This document shows, piece by piece, positions 28,854 to 38,564 of a stretch of DNA of 64,000 nucleotides. Every line of letters starts with the position of its first letter. The first letter of the stretch is position 1. Below the pieces are notes generated by a model that was not told the origin of the DNA, ran no database searches, and was given only the letters and a program-made list of their open reading frames with translations. A program made the position numbers and the translations under genes. The DNA is from Vreelandella olivaria. Lineage in GTDB: Bacteria > Pseudomonadota > Gammaproteobacteria > Pseudomonadales > Halomonadaceae. The stretch is from NCBI RefSeq assembly GCF_023507745.1, contig NZ_JALPZO010000020.1:57019-121018 (forward strand), given 5' to 3'.

Positions 28854-29903
28854 ATGACTACATTGCCTGCAACCAAACGCCCAATTTCCTCGCCACAGAC
28901 AGGATTCACACTGGTTGAGCTGCTGGTTGCCATGGTGATAGGACTGCTGGTAATGGCCGGTGCCACGCAACTGTTCATCACCTCCCAGCATAGCTACCGA
29001 TTGCAAACGGCGCTGGCGGATATGCAGGATATTGGGCGCTTCTCACTGGATACGCTGTCGCGCGAACTGCGTCAGGCTGACTATATTGGCGGCTGTGCTC
29101 CCACCCAAACCACCGTCCACCTACGCAATATTGCGAATACTGGCCATCCACCGCTCTCTTTACAGGCATGGGACGACGCCAATGGCAGCGATTTTGCCAC
29201 CAACTTGATTAATCCGGTTCCGGGCCAACATAGCGTGGCATTCCGCGGTGCCCTAGTTGCACGCACGGGCTTTGCCAATGATTCGCTCGCCGTTACCAGT
29301 GTTGATAATCCGCAACAACTCTCTTTAAACCGCAATATCGACAGCTTGTTCAGCGGCCAACTGGTTTTGCTGCAAGGCCTGCAGAGTTGCGATATTTTTT
29401 ACAATACCTCCAACACTGCGAGCCTTCTTCAAAAAGCAGCAAGTGCCGGGTGGCTGGGTAATGTCGCAGCCAGTGCGAGCCCGTGGGGCAATGTCAGTGG
29501 ATTTACCTATATCGCCGATCAAAGCATATCCCTAAGCGCGCTTAGTGGTGCAATTTATTATATTGGCCTGAATCCTGACAGCGGGAGCACTCCCTCGCTA
29601 ATGCGACTGGATATCAGCCAGACAACGCCCCATAACGAAGTCCTGGCCAGCAATGTTGTGGCCATGCGCACCTCCTTTTTAGTGGATGACCAATACCTCC
29701 CTCCCGAACAGCTCAGCGCAACAGAGTGGGCAACGGTTCGCGCACTTCGGATTAGCCTTATCGTACAAAGTGATCAAGCCGATCTGCGAAATGCCGATAC
29801 CACTCTTACCATGGGGAATTTTCGCGGCGACAACGTATTTACAGCAAACGATGGCCGACTCTATCAAGCATTCACCACTACTGTAACACTTAGGAATCGC
29901 TAG
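28854..29903 (+). CDS. pilW: Type IV pilus assembly protein PilW
   Basis: The 349-residue protein carries a longer prepilin leader ending in Gly17, followed by FTLVELLVAMVIGLLVMAGA with Glu5, and the SRELRQADYIGGC motif characteristic of PilW. It is the largest of the minor pilins here and is required for pilus biogenesis. The ATG lies directly after the pilV stop. The C-terminal region shows the expected VVAMRTSFLVDD pattern. Confidence 0.9.
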   Translation: MTTLPATKRPISSPQTGFTLVELLVAMVIGLLVMAGATQLFITSQHSYRLQTALADMQDIGRFSLDTLSRELRQADYIGGCAPTQTTVHLRNIANTGHPPLSLQAWDDANGSDFATNLINPVPGQHSVAFRGALVARTGFANDSLAVTSVDNPQQLSLNRNIDSLFSGQLVLLQGLQSCDIFYNTSNTASLLQKAASAGWLGNVAASASPWGNVSGFTYIADQSISLSALSGAIYYIGLNPDSGSTPSLMRLDISQTTPHNEVLASNVVAMRTSFLVDDQYLPPEQLSATEWATVRALRISLIVQSDQADLRNADTTLTMGNFRGDNVFTANDGRLYQAFTTTVTLRNR

Positions 29904-29904
29904 T

Positions 29905-30345
29905 ATGCATGGTCAAGGATTTGCTCAGCAGCAGGGAATGGCGCTCGTTTTGAGCCTGATTTTCCTCGCTATTGTCACCATACTTAGCCTTTCCTCCATG
30001 CAAGGCGCCATCACTCAAGACCGTATGGCTTCAAGCCAGCGGGATCATACAGTGGCATTTCAAGCGGCTGAGGCTGCCCTGCGTGACGCCGAATCCCAAC
30101 TGCAAAATGGTGTGTCGCCTTCAAACAGTTGGACGACCCACACCATTAGTGTGGGCCAGGCAACACTCAGGCCGCGTTACCGAATCATTGAAATGGCGCC
30201 ACTTGGCTCGCGCTCAGATAACAGCGGAGAAGAAGTTATAGAGCGCCTATACCTTATTGAAGCACAAGGGTTTGGCAATGCCGATGGCACCAGTGTCACG
30301 CTCGAATCCATGTTTGTGCGCCAACAGCTGGTGGAGGCACCATGA
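29905..30345 (+). CDS. pilX: Type IV pilus assembly protein PilX
   Basis: The 146-residue protein starts with a short leader (MHGQGFAQQQG) followed by MALVLSLIFLAIVTILSLSS, a hydrophobic helix without the usual Glu5, as in PilX proteins. The ENR-like AFQAAEAALRDAE segment after it is typical of PilX. It links pilW and pilY1: it starts 1 base after the pilW stop and overlaps pilY1 by ATGA. Confidence 0.88.
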   Translation: MHGQGFAQQQGMALVLSLIFLAIVTILSLSSMQGAITQDRMASSQRDHTVAFQAAEAALRDAESQLQNGVSPSNSWTTHTISVGQATLRPRYRIIEMAPLGSRSDNSGEEVIERLYLIEAQGFGNADGTSVTLESMFVRQQLVEAP

Positions 30346-33300
30346 CCAGAAAAGCTAACCGCCTGCTCACCATGATGGTTTTACTGTTCGCGCTTGGCGG
30401 TACCGGTGCCCCTGCTTATGGCATGGGTAATTTTCCTCCAACCGACCCAACCCCAGAACCAGAGCCCGAGCCGGAGCCCGAACCGGAGCCGGAGCCCGAG
30501 CCCGAGCCTCCCATTGGAGGCGGCGATGGCGAGCCGATTGACGAGGAGTATGAGATACCCGACGAGCGAACAGATATTTCACCTGCACCGCTCAATGTCG
30601 TTAGCCGTGTACCACCCAACATACTGTTGATTCTGGATAACTCAGAGAGTGGTCAAGAAGGGCTGGATGGTCGTGTGGCTTTGGGTACCAACACAGGGGA
30701 TCGTGAAAATCTGGCGGCCTGCCAGCCAAATACCTTTAACGCCACCCTATGCCCGGCAGGCGCCCGCTCCCCACTCAGTAAATCCAGTATTATGAAGCGG
30801 GTAGGCCGGGACTTGGTGGAACGCTACCAGGGTGATATCAATATGGGCCTGATGGCCTACCAGCAGAATCCTGCCTCTAGAACCCGGGATAACGCCTTTA
30901 GCGGCAACACCGTGGTATGGCGCCTGACTGAACGGGCGCTTGCGCCACGTTACTCCACCAATGCAACCCCCAGTTGGTACGATCCATCGTTTGAGGGTGC
31001 CTGGGATGCAAACACCAAGCGTTATCGAACCCGTTTACCCGACCTGAATATTTACGCCTTTTTTAACGTTGGCGTACCCGGCTATATGTTTGAGGAAAAC
31101 TTCAGCACGGGGCTGCCAACCAATGATGTAACCGAATACTGGCGACGCATATCAAGCCCCACCGCAACCTCCGACCAGGTATCTGCCCGTTACCGTAGCC
31201 TAACCAGCGGTTCCTCCAACTCACCCTCTATCGGTGATGGCATCTCTTACAGCTCCCCAGTCAACTCCAACTACTCACTGCCATTGGTTGACAGCTTGCG
31301 CCAGCGGGGTATTCCAAACTGGGGCGCCCATACCGCCTCAATACAGCTAAACCAGTGGGAGTGGCGTACGACGTCATCCCCAGGCTTGGGCTATCTGCAT
31401 GTTCCCATTGGTGGCCTGAACGATGATGGCACAGTTAACGATGCCCACTGGGAGGCAATAGAAACCAAGCTGGGTACCCAGCGCCATGAATGGAATGGGA
31501 GTGGCAACCCCATGACCGACCCAAGCTGGCCGTTACTGGCGACCGGTCTGACCCCCCTTGAAGGCACGATGTATACCGCACGGGATTATTTTTTAAGCAA
31601 TACCGGGAGTAACAGTGCCTTTGGCAGCCATCAGGGGTACCAGCAGAACCTCACCATCCCCAACCTCAATAACCCTGAGGCGCAGCAGTGCCTGGTGAAT
31701 GCCAATATATGGTTAACCGATGGACTGCCCTCTGTTGACCGCAGCGGCAACCCGCTGGGCGACGATGTAAGCAGCGCACTAGCCAGCGCGGAGGCTGCCA
31801 TTCAGCGTCTTTATGATGATACGAATGCCCAACTCGCCAATCCGGTAAACACCTACGTGGTGGGTTTTAACCTACCACCCGATATCGCCAACCTGCCGAA
31901 TGTACCGGAAGATCCGTTGGGCGATCTTGCCCGCGCAGGCGGTACCGAACGCGCCTACTTTGCGGACGACGAAGCCTCACTAAACCGGGTGATGCAGCAA
32001 GTGCTGGGCAATATTATTGCGGCTTCCCAATCCAATACCTCGGCGGCAGTCAGCAGCGACGAGTTTAATGTCGAAGACGGTAATCTACTCTACACCGCAG
32101 GCTTTAGAAGCGAAGACTGGTCTGGCCGCCTCACCGCCTCAGCTATCCAGGCCGACGGCAGCCGCGACGTCCGCTGGGATGCCGAAACCGAGCTTGCCAG
32201 CCAGGCTGGCAGCCGACGCCTGTTAACCTCCCGGCGCCTGGAAGATGGCCAGCGCACCGGTGCACTGCTCACCGCTGACAACAGCGGACTCACCAGTGCC
32301 GAAATCCATTGGCTGCAAGGAATGAACGTTCCGGGGTTCAGAACCCGGCAGTCCCTGTTGGGCGATATTATCAACGCCAACCCAGTGGTTCTTCAGGGCA
32401 GCGAAACGCGCGTACCGCTGCTCCTCGTCGCTGCCAACGATGGGATGCTACACGGTTTCAACGCTTCAACCGGTCGCGAGTTATTTGCTTACCTGCCCGC
32501 AGAGCTGACTCAAGGCGATGCACCAGCACTCCGCCAGCTCACCCAGGAGAATTATACCCATCGCTACTTTATGGATGGCACTCCCTCCGTGCGTGAGGTC
32601 AATATCAGTGGTGGACCCGACGCGGTTGCCGTAGGCACCATGGGAGCAGGCGGCCGCACGGTATTTGCCCTTGATGTCAGTAACCCCAGCAACGTCAATG
32701 CCAGTGACGTGCTATGGGAGTTTCGCCATCCGGAGCTAGGTACAGGCGTAAGCAAACCAACCATTACCCAGCTTACCGATGGCACCTGGGTAGCCATCTT
32801 TGGCAACGGCTACAACAGTACCAGCTACCAGGCGGCACTCTTTGTGGTAGAACTGACTACAGGCACGCTGATTGCCCACTTGACCACCAACGTTGGCAAT
32901 GCCGACTCCCCCAATGGACTAGCCACACCAACGGTTACCTCCTGGCCAAGCTTCGCGGGCGCACGCTTTGCCTATGCAGGCGATCTTGCAGGTAATATGT
33001 GGCGTTTCCCGCTTACGGATAGCGGCAACGTCAACCAGCTTTATCAAGGCAGCTCCCACCAGCCGATCACCTCCGCTCCCGCAGTGACACTGAGCAGTAG
33101 CTCCCCCGACACACTCATGGTGGTGTTTGGCACCGGCAGCTATTTCCGCAGCAGTGATATTGGGAACAGCATGACTCAGCAACTTATCGGCCTACAAGAT
33201 AACGTTGGCAGAAGTACAACGCTGAACCAACACCATCTAGCGGTTCAAACCATTACCGGCAGTGCCTTACGAGACGGTTTTAATCTGCGCGCCAGCAGCA

Positions 33301-33773
33301 ACCATGCCCTTGCCAGCAACCAACGCGGCTGGCGCCTGGAGCTTCCCCCTGGCGAGCGTGTCATTGCCGCGCCCTCAATCTCCAGCAGCCTGCCCAGGCG
33401 AGTACGCTTTTCGACCCTCCTGCCCGATGAATCTGACCCTTGCGGTGGCGGGCGTAGCGGCTTTTTTATGTCGCTACTGGCCGATACCGGCGGTAGTGGG
33501 GGTGTGACCACCTTTGATTTTAATGGCGATGGACAGCCAGACAGCGATGCCACCATCGGCGGGGATGCCATTACCGGGCTGCAGGCAGGTACAGGGGAGC
33601 GACTGGTGGGCGTTAGCGACCGCGATGGCGGCATTGAGCGGCTGTACGTGGGTAATCCCGACGACCCGAGCACCACCCCTAGCGGCGATGGCTCCATCAC
33701 GATTGGCTTCAGTGACAGCCACTTAGGCCGCCGCTCCTGGCGCCAGTTAACCGGGGAAGAAAACGACACCTGA
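30342..33773 (+). CDS. pilY1: Type IV pilus tip adhesin/assembly protein PilY1
   Basis: The 1143-residue protein has an N-terminal signal-like segment, a Pro-Glu repeat stretch (about residues 37-56), a von Willebrand A-like domain beginning near residue 90 with the MIDAS-type LDNSES motif, and a C-terminal PilC beta-propeller. A calcium-binding loop DFNGDGQPD lies at residues 1059-1067, matching the site that controls retraction in Pseudomonas. PilY1 is secreted, caps the pilus and acts in adhesion and surface sensing. It overlaps pilX by ATGA. The GAGCCG-type repeat encoding the PE tract (about 30450-30510) could vary in length. Confidence 0.93.
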   Translation: MTRKANRLLTMMVLLFALGGTGAPAYGMGNFPPTDPTPEPEPEPEPEPEPEPEPEPPIGGGDGEPIDEEYEIPDERTDISPAPLNVVSRVPPNILLILDNSESGQEGLDGRVALGTNTGDRENLAACQPNTFNATLCPAGARSPLSKSSIMKRVGRDLVERYQGDINMGLMAYQQNPASRTRDNAFSGNTVVWRLTERALAPRYSTNATPSWYDPSFEGAWDANTKRYRTRLPDLNIYAFFNVGVPGYMFEENFSTGLPTNDVTEYWRRISSPTATSDQVSARYRSLTSGSSNSPSIGDGISYSSPVNSNYSLPLVDSLRQRGIPNWGAHTASIQLNQWEWRTTSSPGLGYLHVPIGGLNDDGTVNDAHWEAIETKLGTQRHEWNGSGNPMTDPSWPLLATGLTPLEGTMYTARDYFLSNTGSNSAFGSHQGYQQNLTIPNLNNPEAQQCLVNANIWLTDGLPSVDRSGNPLGDDVSSALASAEAAIQRLYDDTNAQLANPVNTYVVGFNLPPDIANLPNVPEDPLGDLARAGGTERAYFADDEASLNRVMQQVLGNIIAASQSNTSAAVSSDEFNVEDGNLLYTAGFRSEDWSGRLTASAIQADGSRDVRWDAETELASQAGSRRLLTSRRLEDGQRTGALLTADNSGLTSAEIHWLQGMNVPGFRTRQSLLGDIINANPVVLQGSETRVPLLLVAANDGMLHGFNASTGRELFAYLPAELTQGDAPALRQLTQENYTHRYFMDGTPSVREVNISGGPDAVAVGTMGAGGRTVFALDVSNPSNVNASDVLWEFRHPELGTGVSKPTITQLTDGTWVAIFGNGYNSTSYQAALFVVELTTGTLIAHLTTNVGNADSPNGLATPTVTSWPSFAGARFAYAGDLAGNMWRFPLTDSGNVNQLYQGSSHQPITSAPAVTLSSSSPDTLMVVFGTGSYFRSSDIGNSMTQQLIGLQDNVGRSTTLNQHHLAVQTITGSALRDGFNLRASSNHALASNQRGWRLELPPGERVIAAPSISSSLPRRVRFSTLLPDESDPCGGGRSGFFMSLLADTGGSGGVTTFDFNGDGQPDSDATIGGDAITGLQAGTGERLVGVSDRDGGIERLYVGNPDDPSTTPSGDGSITIGFSDSHLGRRSWRQLTGEENDT

Positions 33774-33897
33774 GCAAGCTTCATCGTTAATGAACAAAAA
33801 TAAGATACAGACCTGATACAAAAGAGAATGTGAGTACACCACACCGCATGATATTTTGATTAAGCCGTGAGTGATAAAACCGGCTGGCTAAGCCACC

Positions 33898-34106
33898 GAT
33901 AACATCGCTTTCCTGACACGTTTAGACATCGCCAGAGAGCTGGAACAGAAAGGGCTTATTTTCAAAGCATTAGCAGATAAAAAGCATATCAAGTCCAACC
34001 TTTCACTTTGCATCGCTGCAGACCGCCCTCTGCCTATGGCGAGATCACCGCCATGCTGGAGCAGTTTCGTCAAACAATCGTCGATATCGACGAGGCGGCC
34101 GACTGA
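33898..34106 (+). pseudogene. Frameshifted remnant of a LysR-type regulator C-terminus
   Basis: Between pilY1 and the TRAP operon the 510-base gap contains a decayed coding stretch. Frame 1 reads DNIAFLTRLDIARELEQKG and then LIFKALADKKHIKSNLSLC ending near LPMA. A one-base loss then shifts the frame, which resumes as EITAMLEQFRQTIVDIDEA and ends at a TGA at 34104-34106. The pattern (FLTRLD..AREL....L..ALAD......LSLC....R.LPMA...MLEQ.R) resembles the C-terminal end of LysR effector domains. No N-terminal part was found. The rest of the gap (33774-33897, 34107-34283) holds nothing recognisable, and pilE, often found after pilY1, is absent. Confidence 0.55.
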
Positions 34107-34283
34107 TTAAGCAGAAACAGGCAGGGTTGATCTTAAAACTGAGCCACCAAGCCAGATCAATAAAATCTATCCAGGTATTTTTGTAGGGTCCGACGCCATC
34201 CCTTGTCTTAGTTCTTGCCCCACGCCACGTTTACTCCACGACACAGGACTCGCTATCTCGAAATACGGCCTATAAATCAAAGA

Positions 34284-35570
34284 TCACGCCCACTCTGTAA
34301 CCCACAGGACGATGCCTGGGAAAAGAGTGAAGAGTCCCACAGCTCCAAGCAGAATCAACCAATACGGCAATGAAGCCTTAGCCGCTGCAGGTAGATCGAC
34401 ATCATTATTCGAAATCGAAGACAGTACGAACAAATTGAGTCCCACCGGCGGGGTAATCATGCCAATCTCAATCAGCAAAGTGACGATAATACCGAACCAG
34501 ATGGGGTCAAACCCTAAACTGGTGACCATTGGAAAGGTGATTGGCAGCGTCATCAACAACAGCGAGATACCGTCGAAGAAACAACCGAGCACGATATAAA
34601 CCAGCACGATCATGAGTAGAATGCCATAGGGGCCTAGACCGAAACCTGCGATCGCATCAACCGCGGCACGCGGAATGCCCAACAAGCTAACAGCTTGTGA
34701 CAGGATCACTGTGCCGATCAAGATCATACCGATGGCGGCAAACATTAGAGAGGCATGCTTGAAGGCCTGCCATAACCGCAATAGGTTAAGATCCCCCCAG
34801 GTCATGCCCAATACAATGCTGGCAACAACCCCCAGCGCAGCAGATTCCGTGGGCGTGGCAATGCCAAGATAGATGGTACCCAATACAAAGAAAATCAGGA
34901 TAGGTAGTGGCCAGATCTCGAGCATCCCTCGTCCCACCTCGCTCCAGTCCATCCTGTCCTTCGCGGCGGGTGTCACTGCCGTGCCGATACTAGAACGTAT
35001 AATGATCCACAGCGAAAAGGCACAGGCGATCATCAATCCCGGCAACATGCCGGCGATGAACAGCTTTCCAATCGATACATTCTGGGTGGCACCATAGATG
35101 ATCAACGCTAAGCTGGGAGGAATCAGCAACCCCAGAGTACCGCCAGCCGCCAGGGTGCCCACCACTACACTTGGCGTATAGCCTCGTCGCTTCAGTTCTG
35201 GATACCCCACCGAGCCAATCGCAGCAGCAGTGGAAGTACTTGAACCACTGACCGCGCCGAACAAGGTACACACGGCAATGTTGGTATGCAGCAGCTGTCC
35301 TGGAATCCGTACGAACAATGGTGTCAAACCGTTGTAGACCCGACGCGACACACCACTGGCCAGCAGTATCTCGCCGAGGAAAATGAACAGAGGCACAGCG
35401 CTAAGGGTAAAATCGGTCAGCATGTTCCAGGACGCATTGATCGCCAACGGTGTTGCACCGTTGGCCTGAAAATGCAGCAACAACATCCCTGTGAGGCCAA
35501 GTGCTGCGCCCAGTATTGCCCCGCTTGAGAGCAGCACGATCAGGCTACCGCTGAGCAGCAGCCAACTCAT
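34284..35570 (-). CDS. TRAP transporter large permease, DctM family
   Basis: The 428-residue membrane protein has the DctM pattern with LLLHFQANGATPLAINASWN near the start, the LFGAVSGSSTSTAAAIGSVG motif and the IGMITPPVGLNLFVLSSIS segment near the end. It is the transport channel of a TRAP system with the DctQ and DctP encoded upstream. I chose the ATG at 35570, which overlaps the dctQ stop as ATGA and has AGGACAGG upstream; the frame remains open to 35678. It lies on the same strand as the sox operon genes, and its operon shares a GCGAC direct repeat with them (site A). Confidence 0.92.
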   Translation of the reverse strand: MSWLLLSGSLIVLLSSGAILGAALGLTGMLLLHFQANGATPLAINASWNMLTDFTLSAVPLFIFLGEILLASGVSRRVYNGLTPLFVRIPGQLLHTNIAVCTLFGAVSGSSTSTAAAIGSVGYPELKRRGYTPSVVVGTLAAGGTLGLLIPPSLALIIYGATQNVSIGKLFIAGMLPGLMIACAFSLWIIIRSSIGTAVTPAAKDRMDWSEVGRGMLEIWPLPILIFFVLGTIYLGIATPTESAALGVVASIVLGMTWGDLNLLRLWQAFKHASLMFAAIGMILIGTVILSQAVSLLGIPRAAVDAIAGFGLGPYGILLMIVLVYIVLGCFFDGISLLLMTLPITFPMVTSLGFDPIWFGIIVTLLIEIGMITPPVGLNLFVLSSISNNDVDLPAAAKASLPYWLILLGAVGLFTLFPGIVLWVTEWA

Positions 35571-36079
35571 AGCTGCCTGTCCTCTTGAGCAACGGAGATA
35601 GGTTGGCGCATGCCATGACGAACTTGTACTAAAATGCACAACAGCATAGACAACGGCATGATCGCCATCCATGGCCACAGCAGAATGCCACTAATATCGG
35701 CTCGTGAGTTAATCGAATACGAAAAGCTCATAAAATCATAAGCTTCGTAAGCATATACCAAGCAGAACGCTAGCAACGTCACCGTACCAACCATATCCAT
35801 AACTCTGACCATAGATGGCGGCGCAAGCTGCGTTAGGATCTCAATCCGAATATGCCGCCCCTTGTCTAGCACATGCGGCAAACACAGGAAGGTCAGGGAA
35901 AGGAACAGCAGTCCAGCCAACTCATCTGAGAACCTCAGGGGCCGACCACCTAGATAACGCATCATCGTGCTGACAAAGATCAGTCCCGTCATTACCACGC
36001 CGCCAAACACGCCCATCAAAAATGCGCCATACGCCGTTCTTTCAATTAATAGGTCGAATTTTCGAAGCATTATCATCAT
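35567..36079 (-). CDS. TRAP transporter small permease, DctQ family
   Basis: The 170-residue protein has four hydrophobic helices and the SDELAGLLFLSLTFLCLPHV motif with an acidic residue and GRHIRIE after it, typical of DctQ. The frame runs to 36253, overlapping dctP, but the segment after MMIMLRKF has the right start; ATG codons at 36079, 36076 and 36070 are all possible and no strong ribosome site distinguishes them. It partners DctM, overlapping it by 4 bases. Confidence 0.87.
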   Translation of the reverse strand: MMIMLRKFDLLIERTAYGAFLMGVFGGVVMTGLIFVSTMMRYLGGRPLRFSDELAGLLFLSLTFLCLPHVLDKGRHIRIEILTQLAPPSMVRVMDMVGTVTLLAFCLVYAYEAYDFMSFSYSINSRADISGILLWPWMAIMPLSMLLCILVQVRHGMRQPISVAQEDRQL

Positions 36080-36134
36080 CCATTGCTGATATGAAAGGTG
36101 GAGCCAACAAGGAGAGCCAACTTCCGAACCATCA

Positions 36135-37157
36135 TCACTCGGTAAGCGCTTGGGTGACGGTCTCGTAATAATAAACCCCCTCGTCACCGGAGTTTTCGGC
36201 CATACGCTGCCAAGCGCTCCACGCCGCTGTAACGAAGGTTTCCACATCAGCATCAGAGAATGGCGGCAGAATGGTGATCCCTAAATCCTCACGCTCTTGC
36301 CGTGCCAGATCTTCTCGTTCAGGATCAACGGCAAGCTCCCGGGTCATTACCCAAGTCTCCTGGCCTGCTTCTTCTAGTGCTTGACGCTGATTATCGTTGA
36401 GCCGCCCCAAAGCTCGTTCACTGATACCAAATATCCATGGCGCAGCAGCCCAAGGGTGTAGATAGGATTCGTACTGCGTGACCTCCTGTAATGAAACCGT
36501 CTTGGCCACGGTAGAAAGATAATAAGCACAATCCACTACACCTGTTTGCAACGCCATGTACATGTCATTTTGGGGTATTACCTGCGCAACGATATCCAGT
36601 GCATCGAAAGTCTCGACCAAATGCCTGGACCAAACACGGACCTTCTTACCCTGCAGATCCTCAAGAGAGTCGACAGGCTCCTTGCAGTGCAGCCCAACGT
36701 CGAATATAGGTGCCACTACACCACCTACCGTATGAATGCCCCACTTGGCAAAGCCCTCGTCGTACATGTCTTTAATTACCGGCAAGATATCAAGATGCTG
36801 CTCTGCTTCTGTTATCGCGCCCTGGGCATAGACTGAGGCAAGCGCTGGTGCGTCACGGGTATAGTATTCACCATATAACAACGCCATATCGACCATGCCA
36901 CGCTGTAAGGTGCGCAGTATATCGGCCTCTTTCAGGCCGAGCGCACCAGCATGATAGATATCTATTTTCAACTCGCCGCCGGATTTTTCCTCTACTAAGC
37001 TAGCAAAGTGTTCGATATGCTCCGCTTCCGGTCTTGACTGTGCGAGCCCGCTGTGAAAAGTAAGAGTAACAGCATCAGCCTGGGCAGCTGCCATCGTAGC
37101 CATCAAGCCCAACAACGTGACTGTTCTCGCAAGTATATTGAAGTGATTTTTTTGCAT
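36135..37157 (-). CDS. TRAP transporter substrate-binding protein, DctP family
   Basis: The 340-residue protein begins with a signal peptide (MQKNHFNILARTVTLLGLMA then TMAAAQADA) and has the DctP fold with LTFHSGLAQSRPEAEHIEHF, DLQGKKVRVWSR (conserved carboxylate-binding Arg region) and MALQTGVVDCAYY. I preferred the ATG at 37157 to an upstream TTG at 37172. It is the first gene of dctP-dctQ-dctM. Its promoter region is shared with a divergent GlxA-type regulator and contains a GCGAC direct repeat. Location next to sox and gbc genes suggests a substrate related to betaine catabolism, which is inference. Confidence 0.92.
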   Translation of the reverse strand: MQKNHFNILARTVTLLGLMATMAAAQADAVTLTFHSGLAQSRPEAEHIEHFASLVEEKSGGELKIDIYHAGALGLKEADILRTLQRGMVDMALLYGEYYTRDAPALASVYAQGAITEAEQHLDILPVIKDMYDEGFAKWGIHTVGGVVAPIFDVGLHCKEPVDSLEDLQGKKVRVWSRHLVETFDALDIVAQVIPQNDMYMALQTGVVDCAYYLSTVAKTVSLQEVTQYESYLHPWAAAPWIFGISERALGRLNDNQRQALEEAGQETWVMTRELAVDPEREDLARQEREDLGITILPPFSDADVETFVTAAWSAWQRMAENSGDEGVYYYETVTQALTE

Positions 37158-37226
37158 TATTTCTTCACTCAAGATGGAATTGTTGTTCCATCTTGCTTAG
37201 TAATCATAACTACCAGAAGGCCGTTT

Positions 37227-37253
37227 GCGACATTTGAGTGTTAATTAGCGACA
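37227..37253. promoter_or_regulatory. GCGACA direct repeat, site A: dctP / GlxA-type regulator promoters
   Basis: GCGACA occurs at 37227-37232 and again at 37248-37253, exactly 21 bases apart on the same strand, in the 198-base gap between the divergent dctP and regulator genes. Direct repeats two helical turns apart are typical of AraC-family binding sites. Similar repeats occur upstream of soxB, gbcA/gbcB and gbdR. Confidence 0.5.
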
Positions 37254-37355
37254 ACGTTGAATCGGCGAAGATGAACAGCTCACCCAGCACAATGTTTTTG
37301 TGCTTACTATATGTAGTTGGTAAGTCACTTAACTCTATGGGGAGGAATTCCCACC

Positions 37356-38384
37356 ATGGGAGCGCACTTCGAGAGCTTGCTGAAGAATAAGAATATGGCA
37401 TATTTCGGGCCCGAAACCTGCTGTCCCCCCCTTCCTCAAGTAAAGCGGATTGCCTTCGTACTGGTGGAACACTTTTCAATGATGGCCTTTACGGGAGCAG
37501 TTGACGCCTTGGTTACCGCTAACCTCATGCATCCCGCAACCCTATATGAAATATTAGTGGTGAGTAGCGAAGGAGAACCCGTGCTCAGCGACCTGGGCAT
37601 AGATATTCCGGTCGACTGCCAATTCTCGCAACTTGGTGAACATCGACTGGATACGTTGATTATATGTGGCGGCTATCGCGTACGGCCACGCTCCACTCCT
37701 GCTATGCGTACTATGCTCAGGACCGCTAATACCTCCGGTGTAATACTCGGAGGTTTATGGAACGGGGCCTACTTTCTTGCAGAGGCTGGTTTATTGAACG
37801 GTTATGAGTGTGCTTACCACCCAGACGGTCGCGCGATAATGAGCGAGGATTTCCCCAAAGTCAGTATTTCCAACCACAGTTATGTATTGGACCGTGATCG
37901 TATCAGTTGCGCAGGTGCAAGCAGTTCACTAGGCATGATGCTGGCCTTAGTGAAAAAAGACTGTGGCGAAATATTTGCTAATGCCATTGAGGAGGTACTC
38001 AGCTGTGACAAAATGATGGAAGTAATAGATGTTTCAGTAACTAGCATCGACTGCAACCCAACCTTGCCACAGACACTAAAAACGTCACTTGAATTAATGC
38101 GCAACAACATTGATGAGCCGTTGTCTATTCTAGAAATAGCCAATTGTGCCTGCATATCCCGGCGCCAGCTAGAGCGACTGTTCTGCTGTTATGTTAACGC
38201 CAGTCCATCACGCTATTATCTAGAGTTACGCCTTACCCATGCTCGCCAACTACTACAACAAACCAATAAACCAATCGCCGACATCGCCGTGGCCACCGGG
38301 TTTGTCAGCATCTCTCACTTCCGGCGCTGCTTCCATCAACTATTCGACGTCTCACCTGCACGCTTCCGTAAGGGATTTTTGTAA
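37356..38384 (+). CDS. GlxA-type AraC-family transcriptional regulator, GbdR paralogue
   Basis: The 342-residue protein has an N-terminal DJ-1/PfpI (class I amidotransferase-like) domain (about residues 30-200) and a C-terminal AraC helix-turn-helix pair (about 245-342). The DNA-binding segment (SRRQLERLF, SPSRYYLELRL, ARQLLQQT, GFVSISHF) is very similar to that of the GbdR-like protein at 56249. The ATG at 37356 has GGGGAGG about 10 bases upstream; the frame extends to a TTG at 37317. It is divergent from a TRAP operon and close to purU and sox genes. A sarcosine- or betaine-responsive activator (like SouR or GbdR) is plausible but not proven. Confidence 0.87.
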   Translation: MGAHFESLLKNKNMAYFGPETCCPPLPQVKRIAFVLVEHFSMMAFTGAVDALVTANLMHPATLYEILVVSSEGEPVLSDLGIDIPVDCQFSQLGEHRLDTLIICGGYRVRPRSTPAMRTMLRTANTSGVILGGLWNGAYFLAEAGLLNGYECAYHPDGRAIMSEDFPKVSISNHSYVLDRDRISCAGASSSLGMMLALVKKDCGEIFANAIEEVLSCDKMMEVIDVSVTSIDCNPTLPQTLKTSLELMRNNIDEPLSILEIANCACISRRQLERLFCCYVNASPSRYYLELRLTHARQLLQQTNKPIADIAVATGFVSISHFRRCFHQLFDVSPARFRKGFL

Positions 38385-38564
38385 CAATTTCCAATGTCTA
38401 CAAAGCATGTTCATCTGCGCATAGGTTTCGATCAGCAGGTTGTTTATGGCAGATGAAATCATCGGCCGGATAACCTTCAAACCCATGAGCCCGTTAACAA
38501 GAAGCACCAAAAAAAGAAAAGAAACGCAATCAGCTTGTAACTATCCACATTATGATAAAAAGTA

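Noticed and set aside
30450..30510. Repeat stretch in pilY1 considered as CRISPR or mobile repeat
   Set aside because: It is a short in-frame Pro-Glu coding repeat without spacers.
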